Source: Comamonadaceae bacterium (GTDB lineage: Bacteria; Pseudomonadota; Gammaproteobacteria; Burkholderiales; Burkholderiaceae_C). From it: a DNA stretch of 38,160 nucleotides. Shown here in pieces: positions 8,683 to 17,487 of this stretch; within the stretch, counting starts at the first letter, position 1; each line of letters opens with the position of its first letter. Made by a program: the position numbers and the translations under genes. The DNA lies in the NCBI GenBank assembly GCA_947450895.1, contig CANFWT010000021.1:1-38160 (forward strand). Reading direction: 5' to 3'. The notes under the pieces were generated by a model, which worked only from the letters and a program-made list of their open reading frames with translations, ran no database searches and was not told the origin of the DNA.

Positions 8683-8868
8683 TTAGATCTTTTTGGCCGC
8701 GTCTTTTAAAACGGCCTTCACGTCGCCCATCATGTGTTCAGCCTTTCCGGCCACCTGTTTTTTCAGGCCTTCGATTTGCTGGCTTTTGCTGCCAATAGCC
8801 TTGCCCAATTGCTGTTGTGCCTTACCAAGTACCTCTTTGGCCTTGCCTTCGATGTGTTCTTTGTTCAT
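8683..8868 (-). CDS. CsbD-family stress-type small protein
   Basis: This 61-residue charged, lysine-rich protein reads MNKEHIEGKAKEVLGK at the start and continues with repeated GKA-type units. This matches the CsbD family, small general-stress-induced proteins of unknown biochemical function. A good ribosome binding site (AAAAGGAAA) precedes the ATG. It is convergent with ruvC, ten bases apart, and has its own long upstream region. The isolated position and family suggest stress-dependent expression, but no recognisable stress promoter was found. Confidence 0.85.
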   Translation of the reverse strand: MNKEHIEGKAKEVLGKAQQQLGKAIGSKSQQIEGLKKQVAGKAEHMMGDVKAVLKDAAKKI

Positions 8869-9390
8869 GGGGTTTCCTTTTCAAAATGGTCGGGGAGCTG
8901 GGTGCCGCGCCGAATTAGTGGGCACCAAGCCAGCTTAGGTGCGCCGGGCAAGAGTTGGTATGCGCTGGCGCATAAGCAAGAACGATAGGACCTGCCCCCG
9001 CGCACACCACGGGTGCCAGCCAGAAGGATGCTTAAACGGGTGGCCTAAACGCCGTGGCTGCCGGGCCACTGCGTGTGCAGCGCCTGAACTTTGAGTCTGC
9101 GGTGCTCAGGCAGGGGTGCGCGCAAGAATTTCGCCATTGCCAGGGCGCCAAAGACGGCGCATGCCGTGAAGCCAAGGGCTACACAGTGCGTGTTGCCCGG
9201 GGTTGTTCCGCTGAACGGCTAGATGGTGGTGGTCCCGGCTAAAGCTACGCTTCTCGCAAACCCGCCCTTGGCTGCGACGGTTGCACTGCGCACCCGTCTC
9301 GCGGGACCGGCGGTATGGCTGATGTGGACGGACACAATGTCGGCGCCACATTGCGTTAGACCCCGGGCGGCCCCCGCTTTCAGCCGGTCG
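8869..9390. other. Intergenic stretch without a convincing gene; small palindrome
   Basis: Between the csbD-like start and the ftsY stop I find no recognisable gene. TATGCGC-TG-GCGCATA (8959-8974) is a near-perfect palindrome about 90 bases upstream of the csbD-like ATG and could be an operator. The minus frame 9390-9045 stays open apart from one TAG (9222-9224) and has a hydrophobic stretch (HCVALGFTACAVFGALAMA), so it may be the remnant of a membrane-protein gene. It has no start codon of its own, and I do not recognise it. Confidence 0.35.
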
Positions 9391-10428
9391 TTATTGCAGC
9401 AGCGCTTGGGCAAATTCTTGCGCGTTGAAGGTCTCGAGTTCTTCGAGCCGTTCGCCCACACCAATAAAGTAAACCGGCACTGGACGCTCGCGCGCAATAG
9501 CAGCGAGTACGCCGCCCTTGGCCGTGCCGTCGAGTTTGGTGATGATGAGGCCTGTGAGGCCCAATGCGTCGTCAAAGGCGCGCACCTGGGCGAGCGCGTT
9601 TTGCCCGGTATTACCGTCGATGACCAGCAATACCTCGTGGGGGCAGGCGCCCAGGGCGCAGGCATCGCCTGCTTTTTGTACCACCCGCTTCATCTTCTTG
9701 AGCTCTTCCATCAGGTGCAGTTGCGTGGGCAGCCGCCCGGCAGTGTCAATCAGCACCACGTCTTTCTTGCGCGCTTTGCCCGCGCATACGGCGTCGTAGC
9801 TGACGGCCGACGGGTCACCACCTTCTTGGCTGACGATTTCCACCGTATTGCGTTCGGCCCACACTGTGAGCTGTTCACGTGCGGCCGCACGAAAAGTGTC
9901 GGCCGCCGCCAGGAGTACGGTGGCACCCTCATCGGCCAGTCTGTGGGTGAGTTTGCCAATCGAGGTGGTTTTGCCCGCGCCGTTGACCCCCGCCACCATA
10001 ATGACCGTGGGCACATTGGGGCCCAAGCGCAGGGGCTTTTCCAGGGGCGCCAGCAGCGCGCCTAAGCAGTCCACCAGCAAGCGGCGTAATTGCTCTGGCG
10101 TTTCCGCCTTGCTCTCTTTGGACCTGCGGCGCAGTTCCTTGAGCAGGTATTCGGTCGCTGCCACACCCGTGTCAGCCATGAGCAGGGCGCTTTCCAAGTC
10201 TTCAAACAAGGCCTCGTCAATGCGCGCACCGCCAAATACCGCAGAAATGCCCGCTGCTGTTTTGCCCAGTCCCGCTTTGAGCCTCGCGATCCAGCCCTGG
10301 CGCACGCCAAGCGGCGCGGCCGAGCCCGCGGGCGTGGACGCTTCGGAACGCCCCGGCTTGCCCGCCGCGTCCCCGGTGGGCACGACGGGCGCCGAAGCAG
10401 GGTTATTTTTTTTGAAAAAGCTGAACAT
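9391..10428 (-). CDS. ftsY: Signal recognition particle receptor FtsY
   Basis: FtsY is the GTPase that docks SRP-ribosome complexes at the inner membrane for co-translational insertion. From ATG at 10428 the protein has 345 residues. It has a short basic/variable N-terminal region (MFSFFKKNN), a helical N domain at about 45-135, and the G domain with P-loop GVNGAGKTTS (147-156), then DTAGRLPTQLHLMEEL and the G4 TKLDGTAKGG. The frame extends upstream to 10479, but that would overlap the divergent peptidase gene, and MFSFFKKN is the usual start. The promoter regions of ftsY and the M16 gene share only 28 bases. Confidence 0.96.
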   Translation of the reverse strand: MFSFFKKNNPASAPVVPTGDAAGKPGRSEASTPAGSAAPLGVRQGWIARLKAGLGKTAAGISAVFGGARIDEALFEDLESALLMADTGVAATEYLLKELRRRSKESKAETPEQLRRLLVDCLGALLAPLEKPLRLGPNVPTVIMVAGVNGAGKTTSIGKLTHRLADEGATVLLAAADTFRAAAREQLTVWAERNTVEIVSQEGGDPSAVSYDAVCAGKARKKDVVLIDTAGRLPTQLHLMEELKKMKRVVQKAGDACALGACPHEVLLVIDGNTGQNALAQVRAFDDALGLTGLIITKLDGTAKGGVLAAIARERPVPVYFIGVGERLEELETFNAQEFAQALLQ

Positions 10429-10456
10429 GGTGTGCGTTCTTAGAATGCGCCATTCT

Positions 10457-11923
10457 ATGAAACACCTGCGCCCAATCACCCTTGCAAGTATGAGTCGCCG
10501 CGCTCTGGCGTGCCCAGCACCTCAATTGCTTTACCGCGGGGTCGTCGCCATGGCGGCGATGCTAGGCGTCATGGGGGTTGCCCAGGCAGCACCGCAAGAG
10601 AGCCAGGAATTCGTGCTGTCCAACGGCATGGCGCTGATCGTCAAACCCGACCACCGAGCACCCACGGCCGTGCACATGCTCTGGGTGCGCGTAGGGTCCA
10701 TGGATGAAGTTGACGGCAGCTCTGGCGTGGCCCATGTGCTCGAGCACATGATGTTCAAAGGCACGCCCACGGTCAAGGCGGGCGATTTTTCACGCCGGGT
10801 GGCGGCCTTGGGCGGGCGTGAAAACGCGTTCACCAACAAGGATTACACCGGGTATTACCAACAGATTCCGGCGTCCCGGCTGGCCGATGTGATGGCCTTG
10901 GAGGCGGACCGCTTTGCCCACAACCAGTGGAGCGATGAAGACTTTCGCAAGGAGCTCGAAGTCGTCAAAGAAGAGCGCCGCTTGCGCACCGAGGACAACC
11001 CCCACGCCCGGCTGTTTGAGGCGATGACGGCCACCGCCTTCCAGACCTCGCCTTACCGCCGTCCAGTGGTGGGCTGGATGAGCGACCTGGAAGCTATGGT
11101 GCCCGATGATGCGCGCGCGTTTTACCGCCGTTGGTACGCGCCCAATAACGCCGCGCTGGTGGTGGCAGGGGACGTGGAGCCGCAGGCGGTGCGCGAGATG
11201 GCCGAAAAGTACTATGGTGGCATTGCCTCTGCCGAGCTGCCAGCGCGCAAACCGCGCACCGAGCCCGCTCAAAGCGGCCTGCGCCGCCTGGATTTCAAAG
11301 CCACTGCCGCGCAAGCTTATGTGGCGCTCGCCTTTAAGGTGCCGGGCATTCGCCCGCGCAGCGATGGCGCGCTATGGGATTCAGACGCGCAGGACGCCTT
11401 GGCGCTGACCTTGCTGTCAGCGGTGCTTGATGGCTACGAGGGTGCGCGCCTGGACCGCGCCTTGACCCAAGCCGATGACCATATTGCGGACAACGTGGGC
11501 GCGCACTACGATGCCACTGCGCGCGGGCCAGTGAGCTTCATGCTCTCCGGTGTGCCCGCCGGCGGAAAAACCAGTGCGGCGCTCGAAGCCGCCTTGCGCC
11601 TCCAAGTCAAACGGGTAGCCCAGGAGGGCGTTTCCCCCGCGGAACTTAAGCGCGTCATCAACCAATGGACCGCGGGCGAGGTCTACCAACAGGACAGTGT
11701 GTTTAACCAGGCACGCATGCTGGGCGTAAATTGGGTGGTCGGCTTGCCGCTGAATTTCAATGCCGAACTACTCGAGCGGCTTCGGCAAGTCACCCCGGCC
11801 CAAGTGCAGGCGGTGGCAGCCAAGTACTTTGGCGACGACGAACTGACGGTGGCGTCCTTGGTGCCGCAGCCGCTGGACCCCTTGCGGAAACCGCGCCAGG
11901 CTTTGCCCGGCGCGCGGCACTGA
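10457..11923 (+). CDS. M16 zinc peptidase, catalytically complete, exported
   Basis: From ATG at 10457 the frame gives 488 residues; ATG at 10490 (MSRRALACP) is an alternative. A hydrophobic signal segment (GVVAMAAMLGVMGVAQA) ends with a likely AQA cleavage site, so the protein is probably periplasmic. The inverted zinc motif HVLEH is present at residues 93-97, with the downstream glutamate pair VKEERRL around 172-173. The C-terminal half is the second M16 domain. It is followed 16 bases later by a second M16 gene without the zinc motif, the usual active/inactive pair of the PqqL/YmxG-like group. Substrate is unknown. Confidence 0.92.
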   Translation: MKHLRPITLASMSRRALACPAPQLLYRGVVAMAAMLGVMGVAQAAPQESQEFVLSNGMALIVKPDHRAPTAVHMLWVRVGSMDEVDGSSGVAHVLEHMMFKGTPTVKAGDFSRRVAALGGRENAFTNKDYTGYYQQIPASRLADVMALEADRFAHNQWSDEDFRKELEVVKEERRLRTEDNPHARLFEAMTATAFQTSPYRRPVVGWMSDLEAMVPDDARAFYRRWYAPNNAALVVAGDVEPQAVREMAEKYYGGIASAELPARKPRTEPAQSGLRRLDFKATAAQAYVALAFKVPGIRPRSDGALWDSDAQDALALTLLSAVLDGYEGARLDRALTQADDHIADNVGAHYDATARGPVSFMLSGVPAGGKTSAALEAALRLQVKRVAQEGVSPAELKRVINQWTAGEVYQQDSVFNQARMLGVNWVVGLPLNFNAELLERLRQVTPAQVQAVAAKYFGDDELTVASLVPQPLDPLRKPRQALPGARH

Positions 11924-11939
11924 GCTCGGTGGCCCCACC

Positions 11940-13280
11940 ATGACTATGCGAACTGTATGCTCCACCGTGCGCCTGGGCCTGCTGGCGCTGGCTTTGAATG
12001 GATTTGCTGCGGCCTGGGCCGCCTTGCCGATAGAACACTGGACGCACGCCAGCGGCGCCAAGGTCTTTTTGGTGCAAAGCCCGGGCATTGCCATGGTGGA
12101 TGTGCAATTGGACTTTGACGCGGGTGAGCGGCGCAGCCCGCTTGGGAAAACCGGCTTGGCCGGAGCCATGGCAGGTGCGACGCGGCACGGCGTCAAGGCA
12201 TCCGGTGAACTGCCTGCGTTGGACGAAAACGCGCTGGGCGAAGCCTGGGCTGATCTGGGCGCCACGTTTTCTGCTGCAGCGGGCAGCGACCGCCTGAGTT
12301 TTACCCTGCGCAGCTTGACCTATCCCGAGGTGCTGGCGCAAGCCAGCGCGCTGGCAGCACGCCAGCTGGGTCAGCCCGCATTCCCGGAAAAGCTCTGGCT
12401 GCGAGACCGGCCCAAGATGGTCGCCAGCCTCAAGGAAGCCAGCACCCGCCCCGCCACGGTGGCGGCCATCGCCTATATCAAAGCGGTGTACGGCAGCCAC
12501 CCCTATGGCAGAGAGTCGACAGAGGCCGACCTGCTCAACATCAGCAGCGCGGACATGCAGGCCCTGCACGCCCAGCTGGTGCGACCTTGCTACGCGCGCA
12601 TCAGCATGGTCGGCGCGCTCGACCGAGCCCAGGCCGACGTGCTGGTGGAGACCCTGTTGTCGCGTCTGCCAGTCCGCGCCTGCCCGGACCTGCCGTCAGT
12701 GCAGGAGGTGCAGCCCCTGACATCGGCCCAAGAGCAGCGCATCCCGTTTGACTCGGCGCAGGCCCATGTGCTGGTGGGTCAGCCCGGCATCCGGCGCAGC
12801 TCGCCGGACTATTTTGCGCTGCTGGTGGGCAACCATATTTTGGGCGGTGGCGGTTTCACTGCGCGCCTGACCGAGGAAGTGCGCGAGAAGCGCGGCCTGA
12901 CCTATGGCATCTCCAGCAGCTTTACGCCCGGCTTGCATGCGGGCGCCTTCACCATCAGCCTGCAAACCCGGCCCGATCAGGCGCAGCAGGCGCTGGATTT
13001 GCTGCGGGAGGTGTTGCGCAAATTTGTTGCCGATGGCCCGACGCAGGCCGAGTTACAGGCGGCCAAAGACAACCTGATCGGCGGCTTTGCGCTGCGCATT
13101 GACACCAACCGCAAATTGCTCGACAACGTGGCCAATATTGCGTGGAACGGCTTGCCGCTGGACTACCTCGGTACCTGGAGCGACCAGGTGCAAAAAATAA
13201 GCGCTCAGGAGGTGCGCGAGGCGTTTATCCGCACCTTGCAGCCCCAAACCATGGTGACGGTGGTCCTGGGTGCCCAATAG
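11940..13280 (+). CDS. M16 peptidase-like protein lacking the zinc motif
   Basis: The protein has 446 residues with an N-terminal signal peptide (LGLLALALNGFAAAWA), so it is probably periplasmic. Where an active M16 protease carries HxxEH, this protein reads GLAGAMAGATRHG, and no other HxxEH is present. It keeps the second-half hallmark LREKRGLTYGI-like REKRGLTYGISSSF and the glycine-rich GNHILGGGGFTARL. In known M16B pairs such a subunit joins an active partner to form a closed chamber; here the partner is the gene immediately upstream. ATG at 11946 is an alternative start. Confidence 0.9.
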   Translation: MTMRTVCSTVRLGLLALALNGFAAAWAALPIEHWTHASGAKVFLVQSPGIAMVDVQLDFDAGERRSPLGKTGLAGAMAGATRHGVKASGELPALDENALGEAWADLGATFSAAAGSDRLSFTLRSLTYPEVLAQASALAARQLGQPAFPEKLWLRDRPKMVASLKEASTRPATVAAIAYIKAVYGSHPYGRESTEADLLNISSADMQALHAQLVRPCYARISMVGALDRAQADVLVETLLSRLPVRACPDLPSVQEVQPLTSAQEQRIPFDSAQAHVLVGQPGIRRSSPDYFALLVGNHILGGGGFTARLTEEVREKRGLTYGISSSFTPGLHAGAFTISLQTRPDQAQQALDLLREVLRKFVADGPTQAELQAAKDNLIGGFALRIDTNRKLLDNVANIAWNGLPLDYLGTWSDQVQKISAQEVREAFIRTLQPQTMVTVVLGAQ

Positions 13281-13301
13281 AGCGCGCCCGGGGGGCACGG
13301 C

Positions 13302-13868
13302 ATGAGCAAAGCCTTCACCAAAGAAAGCGAGGACGCCGACGCTGACGAGCCGCTGCTGCCAGCACTGCCGCCTGGCGGCAAGAACTACATCACGCCAGCG
13401 GGCTACGGTGCGTTACGCGATGAGCTTTTGGCCTTGATCGACATTGAGCGGCCCAAAGTGGTTGATGTTGTGCACTGGGCCGCGAGCAATGGCGACCGGT
13501 CGGAAAACGGAGACTACATTTACGGAAAAAAAAGGCTGCGCGAAATCGACCGGCGCATCCGGTTTCTTACCCAGCGCCTGGAAATCGCGGTAGTCGCTGA
13601 ACCCAGTCTTCACTTTGGCAACGATCAGGTCTTTTTTGGCGCCAGTGTGACCTACGTGGATGACACCGGGCAGGCGCGTACGGTCAGGATCGTGGGAGTG
13701 GACGAGGCCGACAGCGCCTTGGGCGAAGTCAGCTGGGTTTCGCCCATTGCCCGCACACTGCTTAAAGCGCGCGTGGGCGATGTACTGCGTCTGGTGAGCC
13801 CCCAAGGGGTTGCTGAAATAGAAGTGTTGGCGGTCCACTACCCGGCAGCACCTATCACCGCGGCCTGA
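13302..13868 (+). CDS. greB: Transcription elongation factor GreB
   Basis: GreB enters the RNA polymerase secondary channel and stimulates cleavage of backtracked transcripts. The 188-residue protein has an N-terminal coiled-coil with the tip residues GDRSENGDYIYGKKRLREID, then a C-terminal FKBP-like domain ending with SPQGVAEIEVLAVHY. YIYGKKRLREIDRRIRFL is the GreB rather than GreA form. The N-terminal acidic extension of about 25 residues is slightly longer than in E. coli. It converges with spoT, whose stop is 15 bases away. Confidence 0.95.
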   Translation: MSKAFTKESEDADADEPLLPALPPGGKNYITPAGYGALRDELLALIDIERPKVVDVVHWAASNGDRSENGDYIYGKKRLREIDRRIRFLTQRLEIAVVAEPSLHFGNDQVFFGASVTYVDDTGQARTVRIVGVDEADSALGEVSWVSPIARTLLKARVGDVLRLVSPQGVAEIEVLAVHYPAAPITAA

Positions 13869-13883
13869 GGCCGCTCAAGCCGC

Positions 13884-16112
13884 TCAAGCCGCTTTTTTGC
13901 TGCGCTGAGCGCGCATGACCACTGGCGAACGCTGCAGCTTGGCCAGTACAGCATCCAGGTGGCTGCGGTCGCGCACCGCGACGACAAAATGCAGTTCTTT
14001 AACGTCTTGCGCACTGTCAGGCGCCATTTCAATATGCACGATGTCCGCCTCGGCCGCCGCTAGCGCGGTGGCGACCTTGGCCATCACGCCCTTGCCGTTT
14101 GACACGGTAATCGCCAAGTCCACCTCGAAGGTTCGGCTGGGCTCATCGGCCCATTCCACGCCCATGAAGCGCTCACCGTCCTTGTATTGCAACTTGGCCG
14201 CCACCGGGCATTGGGCGGTGTGGACTGCGAGGCCTTCGCCGCGCCCCAGGTATCCGAGGATGGGATCGCCCGGTATCGGACGGCAACACAGCGCGAACTT
14301 GACCGATGCGTTTTCGCTGCCGTCTAAGGCGATGGTGCCCATGCCGTGGCCGTTGCCCGGCCCAAAGCGCTCGCGCGTCAACAGCAGCGCATCGGGGCGT
14401 TGGCCGGTATCGCCCAGAAGCAAAACCAGACGCTTGGCCACGATGTTGGCAATACGCTTGCCCAATCCGATGTCGGTAAGCAGTTCCTGGCGGTTTTTGC
14501 TGCCAGTAAAACGCAATAGCTTGTCCCAGGTGGCCGCATGGGCCTGCGCGTCCGGAAAACTCTCGATGCCCTCGGCCCGCAGGGCTTGGGCCAGCAGCTT
14601 GTGTCCGAGTTCTTCGGATTCGGTCAGCTGCATGGTTTTGAGGTGGTGGCGAATTTTGGAGCGTGCCCGCCCGGTCCGAACAAACCCCAGCCAGGCAGGG
14701 TTGGGGGTGGCGGAAGGCGCTGTGACCACTTCCACCACGTCGCCATTTTTCAACTCGGTACGCAATGGCACCTGCTCGCCATTGATGCGCGCAGCCATGG
14801 TGCGGTCGCCCACATTGCTGTGGATGGCGTAGGCGAAGTCCACTACGGTCGCACCCCGGGGCAGCGCCATGATCTGGCTCTTGGGGGTGAATACATACAC
14901 CGCGTCGGGAAAGAGATCGACCTTGACGTTTTCCCAGAATTCGGCAGCGTCGCGGGTCTCGTCCTGGATATCGAGCAAAGATTGCAGCCACTGGGTGCCC
15001 AGGCGGTCGTTGGCCTGGCCTTCGCTGGCGTTGACTTTGTAAAGCCAATGCGCTGCCACCCCCGACTCGGCGACCAGGTGCATAGCCTCGGTGCGCATCT
15101 GAAACTCGACGTTGATGCCCGCCGGACCGACCAAGGTGGTGTGCAAGGACTGGTAGCCGTTGACCTTGGCAATGGCGATGTGGTCCTTGAACCGGCCCGG
15201 CACCGGCTTGTAGAGCTGGTGCAGCAGCCCCAAGGCGGTATAGCAGTCGGTGATCTCGGGCACGAGTACGCGAAAGCCATACACATCAGTCACCTGGGCA
15301 AAACTTAGGTGCTTGTCGTGCATCTTGCGGTAAATGGAATACAGCGACTTCTCGCGCCCGGCAATGCGCACCGGCATGCCGTGCGCAGCGAAGGTGGCCT
15401 CCAACTCTGCTTTCACCTTTTTTAGCAAGTCCCGCCGGCGGCTGCGGGACTTCTCTACCGCCTTGGTGAGTACGCCATAGCGCCAGGGCAGCAGGTGGCG
15501 AAACGACAGGTCTTGCAACTCGCGGTAGGTCTGGTTCAGGCCCAGGCGGTGGGCAATCGGGCTGTAAATGTCCAGCGTTTCTTGCGCGATGCGGCCCCAT
15601 TTGGCGCGCGGCATGTCGCCCATGGTGCGCATATTGTGGGTGCGGTCGGCCAGCTTGATCAAAATCACCCGCACGTCGCGCGCCATGGCCAGCAGCATTT
15701 TGCGAAAGGACTCGGCCTGGTTTTCTTCGCGCGTGTTGAAGGACAGTTTGTCCAGCTTGGTCAGGCCGTCCACCAGCTCGGCCACGGGCGAGCCGAACTT
15801 TTCAATCAATTCCACCTTCGTGACGCCGCAGTCCTCCATGGCGTCGTGCAGCAGCGCCGCCATCAGTGCCTGGGCATCGAGCTTCCACTCGGCGCATTGG
15901 CTAGCAACCGCGATGGGGTGGGTAATGTAGGGCTGGCCACTGCTGCGCAGCTGGCCTAAATGCGCTTCGTCGGCAAAGCGGTAGGCCTGGCGCACCTGCG
16001 CCACCTCAGACTCGGAGAGGTAGTCCAGCTTGGCCGTCAGGCCATTAAAGCCCGAAGCCAGAGCGATGGCAGGGCCGGTGGCGGGCGAGAAGTTCGGAGA
16101 AGGTTTACCCAT
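13884..16112 (-). CDS. spoT: Bifunctional (p)ppGpp synthetase/hydrolase, SpoT type
   Basis: This cytoplasmic protein of 742 residues controls the stringent response. The HD hydrolase domain is intact: H65 in YITHPIAVA and the HD pair at 89-90 in LLHDAMED. The synthetase domain carries GREKSLYSIYRKM, VNGYQSLHTTLVGP and EFQMRTEAMH with its catalytic glutamate. A TGS domain follows (VFTPKSQIMALPRGATVVDFAYAIH is its core), and a C-terminal ACT domain ends the protein. Because both catalytic centres keep their key residues it should make and degrade (p)ppGpp. The ATG at 16112 has no obvious Shine-Dalgarno sequence. rpoZ and gmk, common neighbours elsewhere, are not next to it. Confidence 0.95.
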   Translation of the reverse strand: MGKPSPNFSPATGPAIALASGFNGLTAKLDYLSESEVAQVRQAYRFADEAHLGQLRSSGQPYITHPIAVASQCAEWKLDAQALMAALLHDAMEDCGVTKVELIEKFGSPVAELVDGLTKLDKLSFNTREENQAESFRKMLLAMARDVRVILIKLADRTHNMRTMGDMPRAKWGRIAQETLDIYSPIAHRLGLNQTYRELQDLSFRHLLPWRYGVLTKAVEKSRSRRRDLLKKVKAELEATFAAHGMPVRIAGREKSLYSIYRKMHDKHLSFAQVTDVYGFRVLVPEITDCYTALGLLHQLYKPVPGRFKDHIAIAKVNGYQSLHTTLVGPAGINVEFQMRTEAMHLVAESGVAAHWLYKVNASEGQANDRLGTQWLQSLLDIQDETRDAAEFWENVKVDLFPDAVYVFTPKSQIMALPRGATVVDFAYAIHSNVGDRTMAARINGEQVPLRTELKNGDVVEVVTAPSATPNPAWLGFVRTGRARSKIRHHLKTMQLTESEELGHKLLAQALRAEGIESFPDAQAHAATWDKLLRFTGSKNRQELLTDIGLGKRIANIVAKRLVLLLGDTGQRPDALLLTRERFGPGNGHGMGTIALDGSENASVKFALCCRPIPGDPILGYLGRGEGLAVHTAQCPVAAKLQYKDGERFMGVEWADEPSRTFEVDLAITVSNGKGVMAKVATALAAAEADIVHIEMAPDSAQDVKELHFVVAVRDRSHLDAVLAKLQRSPVVMRAQRSKKAA

Positions 16113-16167
16113 TCGTTAAATGTAGCGCGCCCACCCAGGTGGCGCACACAAAGAGCCCATTTCCCAT

Positions 16168-16201
16168 AAAAAAAGCAGCATGGGCTTTTCCACGCTGCTT
16201 T
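16168..16201 (-). terminator. Intrinsic terminator of the liv/livK cluster
   Basis: On the minus strand AAAGCAGCGTGG (16201-16190) pairs over 12 bases, with one G-U pair, with CCATGCTGCTTT (16183-16172), and T continues to 16168. It lies about 60 bases after the last livK-like gene and before spoT, so it should end the transporter transcript and insulate spoT. Confidence 0.85.
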
Positions 16202-16257
16202 CGAGTGAGGGCATCGCCCTGCGGTGCCCCTCGGACAGTCTCTGGGTGCGGAGGCGG

Positions 16258-17442
16258 CTACTTGACTGCAGCCGCACTGACGTAGCCCGAGACCACCTTC
16301 CATTTGCCGTCCTGGATTTGTGAAAGGCGAGAGGCGTCGCTGCCCAAGCGTTTGGTGGCACTGAAGGTGGCCTTGGCCCCGCCGAACATATCGGGTTCCA
16401 GCGTGGTGGAGTCCATGGCCTTGATGAAGGTGTCCGTAGTCAGGTTTTTGCCTGCTTTTCCAGCAGCTTGGGCGAAGGAGTTGACAATGATGTAGCCATA
16501 GACCGAAAAGACAGTGGGGTCTTCATTGAACATGGTTTTGTACTTGTTGGCCCAAAAGCGGATGGGCTGCGAGGCCTCGTCGGTGTAAGGGTTCTGCACT
16601 GTCATGGTGGCGTACAGGCCATCCATGGCTTTTCCACCAATCTTGTGGATCAGGTCGGTGTAGGAGGCGCTGCTGCCCATAAACACCGGGTTAAACCCCA
16701 GCTTGCGCGCCGTACCAATAGCGCCAATGGTTTCGCGGATGATGGTTCCCAAAACTACCAAGTCGCAGCCACTGGATTGAAGCTTCGAAATTTGCGAGGA
16801 GAAGTCGGTGGCGCCCCGTTTGTAGGAGGTTTTTTCTGCAAACTCCATGTTCATGGTTTTGAGGCCGGCTTCGGCGCCACGCAGTACTTCCAGGCCAAAG
16901 TCGTCATCCTGGTACAAAGTGCACACCTTCTTTGCGCCCTTTTCCTTGACCAATCCCGGCAGGCTCACGCGCATTTGGTCATAGTAGGTGGCTGCGAATG
17001 AGTACTTCAGCCGGTCCAGGGGCTCGTACATCTCGCGCGCTGCAGTGATGGGAAAGAAGTTGATGACGTTCTTCTCGAACTGCACCGGCATGGCGGCCAG
17101 ATTTTGCGCCGTACCGATGTGGCCGACCATGATAAAAATCTTGTCTTGATTGACCAGCTTTTGGGCCGCGAGCACCGCCTTCTTGGGGTCGTATCCGTCG
17201 TCCTCGACGAGCAACTTGAGTTTGCGCCCACCGATTCCGCCTTGCTCATTGATCTCGGACACGGCCAATTGCATGCCCGCACGGGCTTGTTTGCCAAAAC
17301 CCGCCAGAGGACCTGAGAGGTCTTGGATGGAGCCCAGCAGGATCTCGTCTTTGGAGACACCTTGTTGTTCTGCGTGGGCCAGCGGACTGGCAAGCGCCAA
17401 TGCGAGCAGCCCGGTGGCGGCGAATACTGCGTTCAACTTCAT
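16258..17442 (-). CDS. livK: LivK-like periplasmic binding protein (second of tandem pair)
   Basis: This 394-residue ABC-transporter substrate-binding protein has a signal peptide (MKLNAVFAATGLLALALASPLAHA) cut before EQQGVSK. The Peripla_BP_6 features follow: ILLGSIQDLSGPLAGFGKQ, GGRKLKLLVEDDGYDP and AAQKLVNQDKIF. It is very similar throughout to the protein encoded just upstream, sharing long identical runs such as YDPKKAVLAAQKLVNQDKIF, so the two arose by duplication. AAGGAGAT precedes the ATG by a good distance. It belongs to the amide/amino-acid (HAAT) binding family; the actual ligand is unknown. A strong terminator follows. Confidence 0.93.
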   Translation of the reverse strand: MKLNAVFAATGLLALALASPLAHAEQQGVSKDEILLGSIQDLSGPLAGFGKQARAGMQLAVSEINEQGGIGGRKLKLLVEDDGYDPKKAVLAAQKLVNQDKIFIMVGHIGTAQNLAAMPVQFEKNVINFFPITAAREMYEPLDRLKYSFAATYYDQMRVSLPGLVKEKGAKKVCTLYQDDDFGLEVLRGAEAGLKTMNMEFAEKTSYKRGATDFSSQISKLQSSGCDLVVLGTIIRETIGAIGTARKLGFNPVFMGSSASYTDLIHKIGGKAMDGLYATMTVQNPYTDEASQPIRFWANKYKTMFNEDPTVFSVYGYIIVNSFAQAAGKAGKNLTTDTFIKAMDSTTLEPDMFGGAKATFSATKRLGSDASRLSQIQDGKWKVVSGYVSAAAVK

Positions 17443-17487
17443 GCTTATCTCCTTGGTTTAGGGAAAAAAATCAATCTGGAATGCGGG

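Noticed and set aside
9848..10456. Upstream extension of the M16 peptidase frame, antisense to ftsY
   Set aside because: Ser/Pro/Arg-rich shadow of ftsY; the signal peptide places the true start at 10457 or 10490.
13858..13885. GCGGCC-TGA-GGCCGC palindrome (13860-13874) at the greB stop as a terminator
   Set aside because: No T run follows directly on either strand; the sequence is mostly the coding ends of greB and spoT with a CCGCTCAAG repeat.
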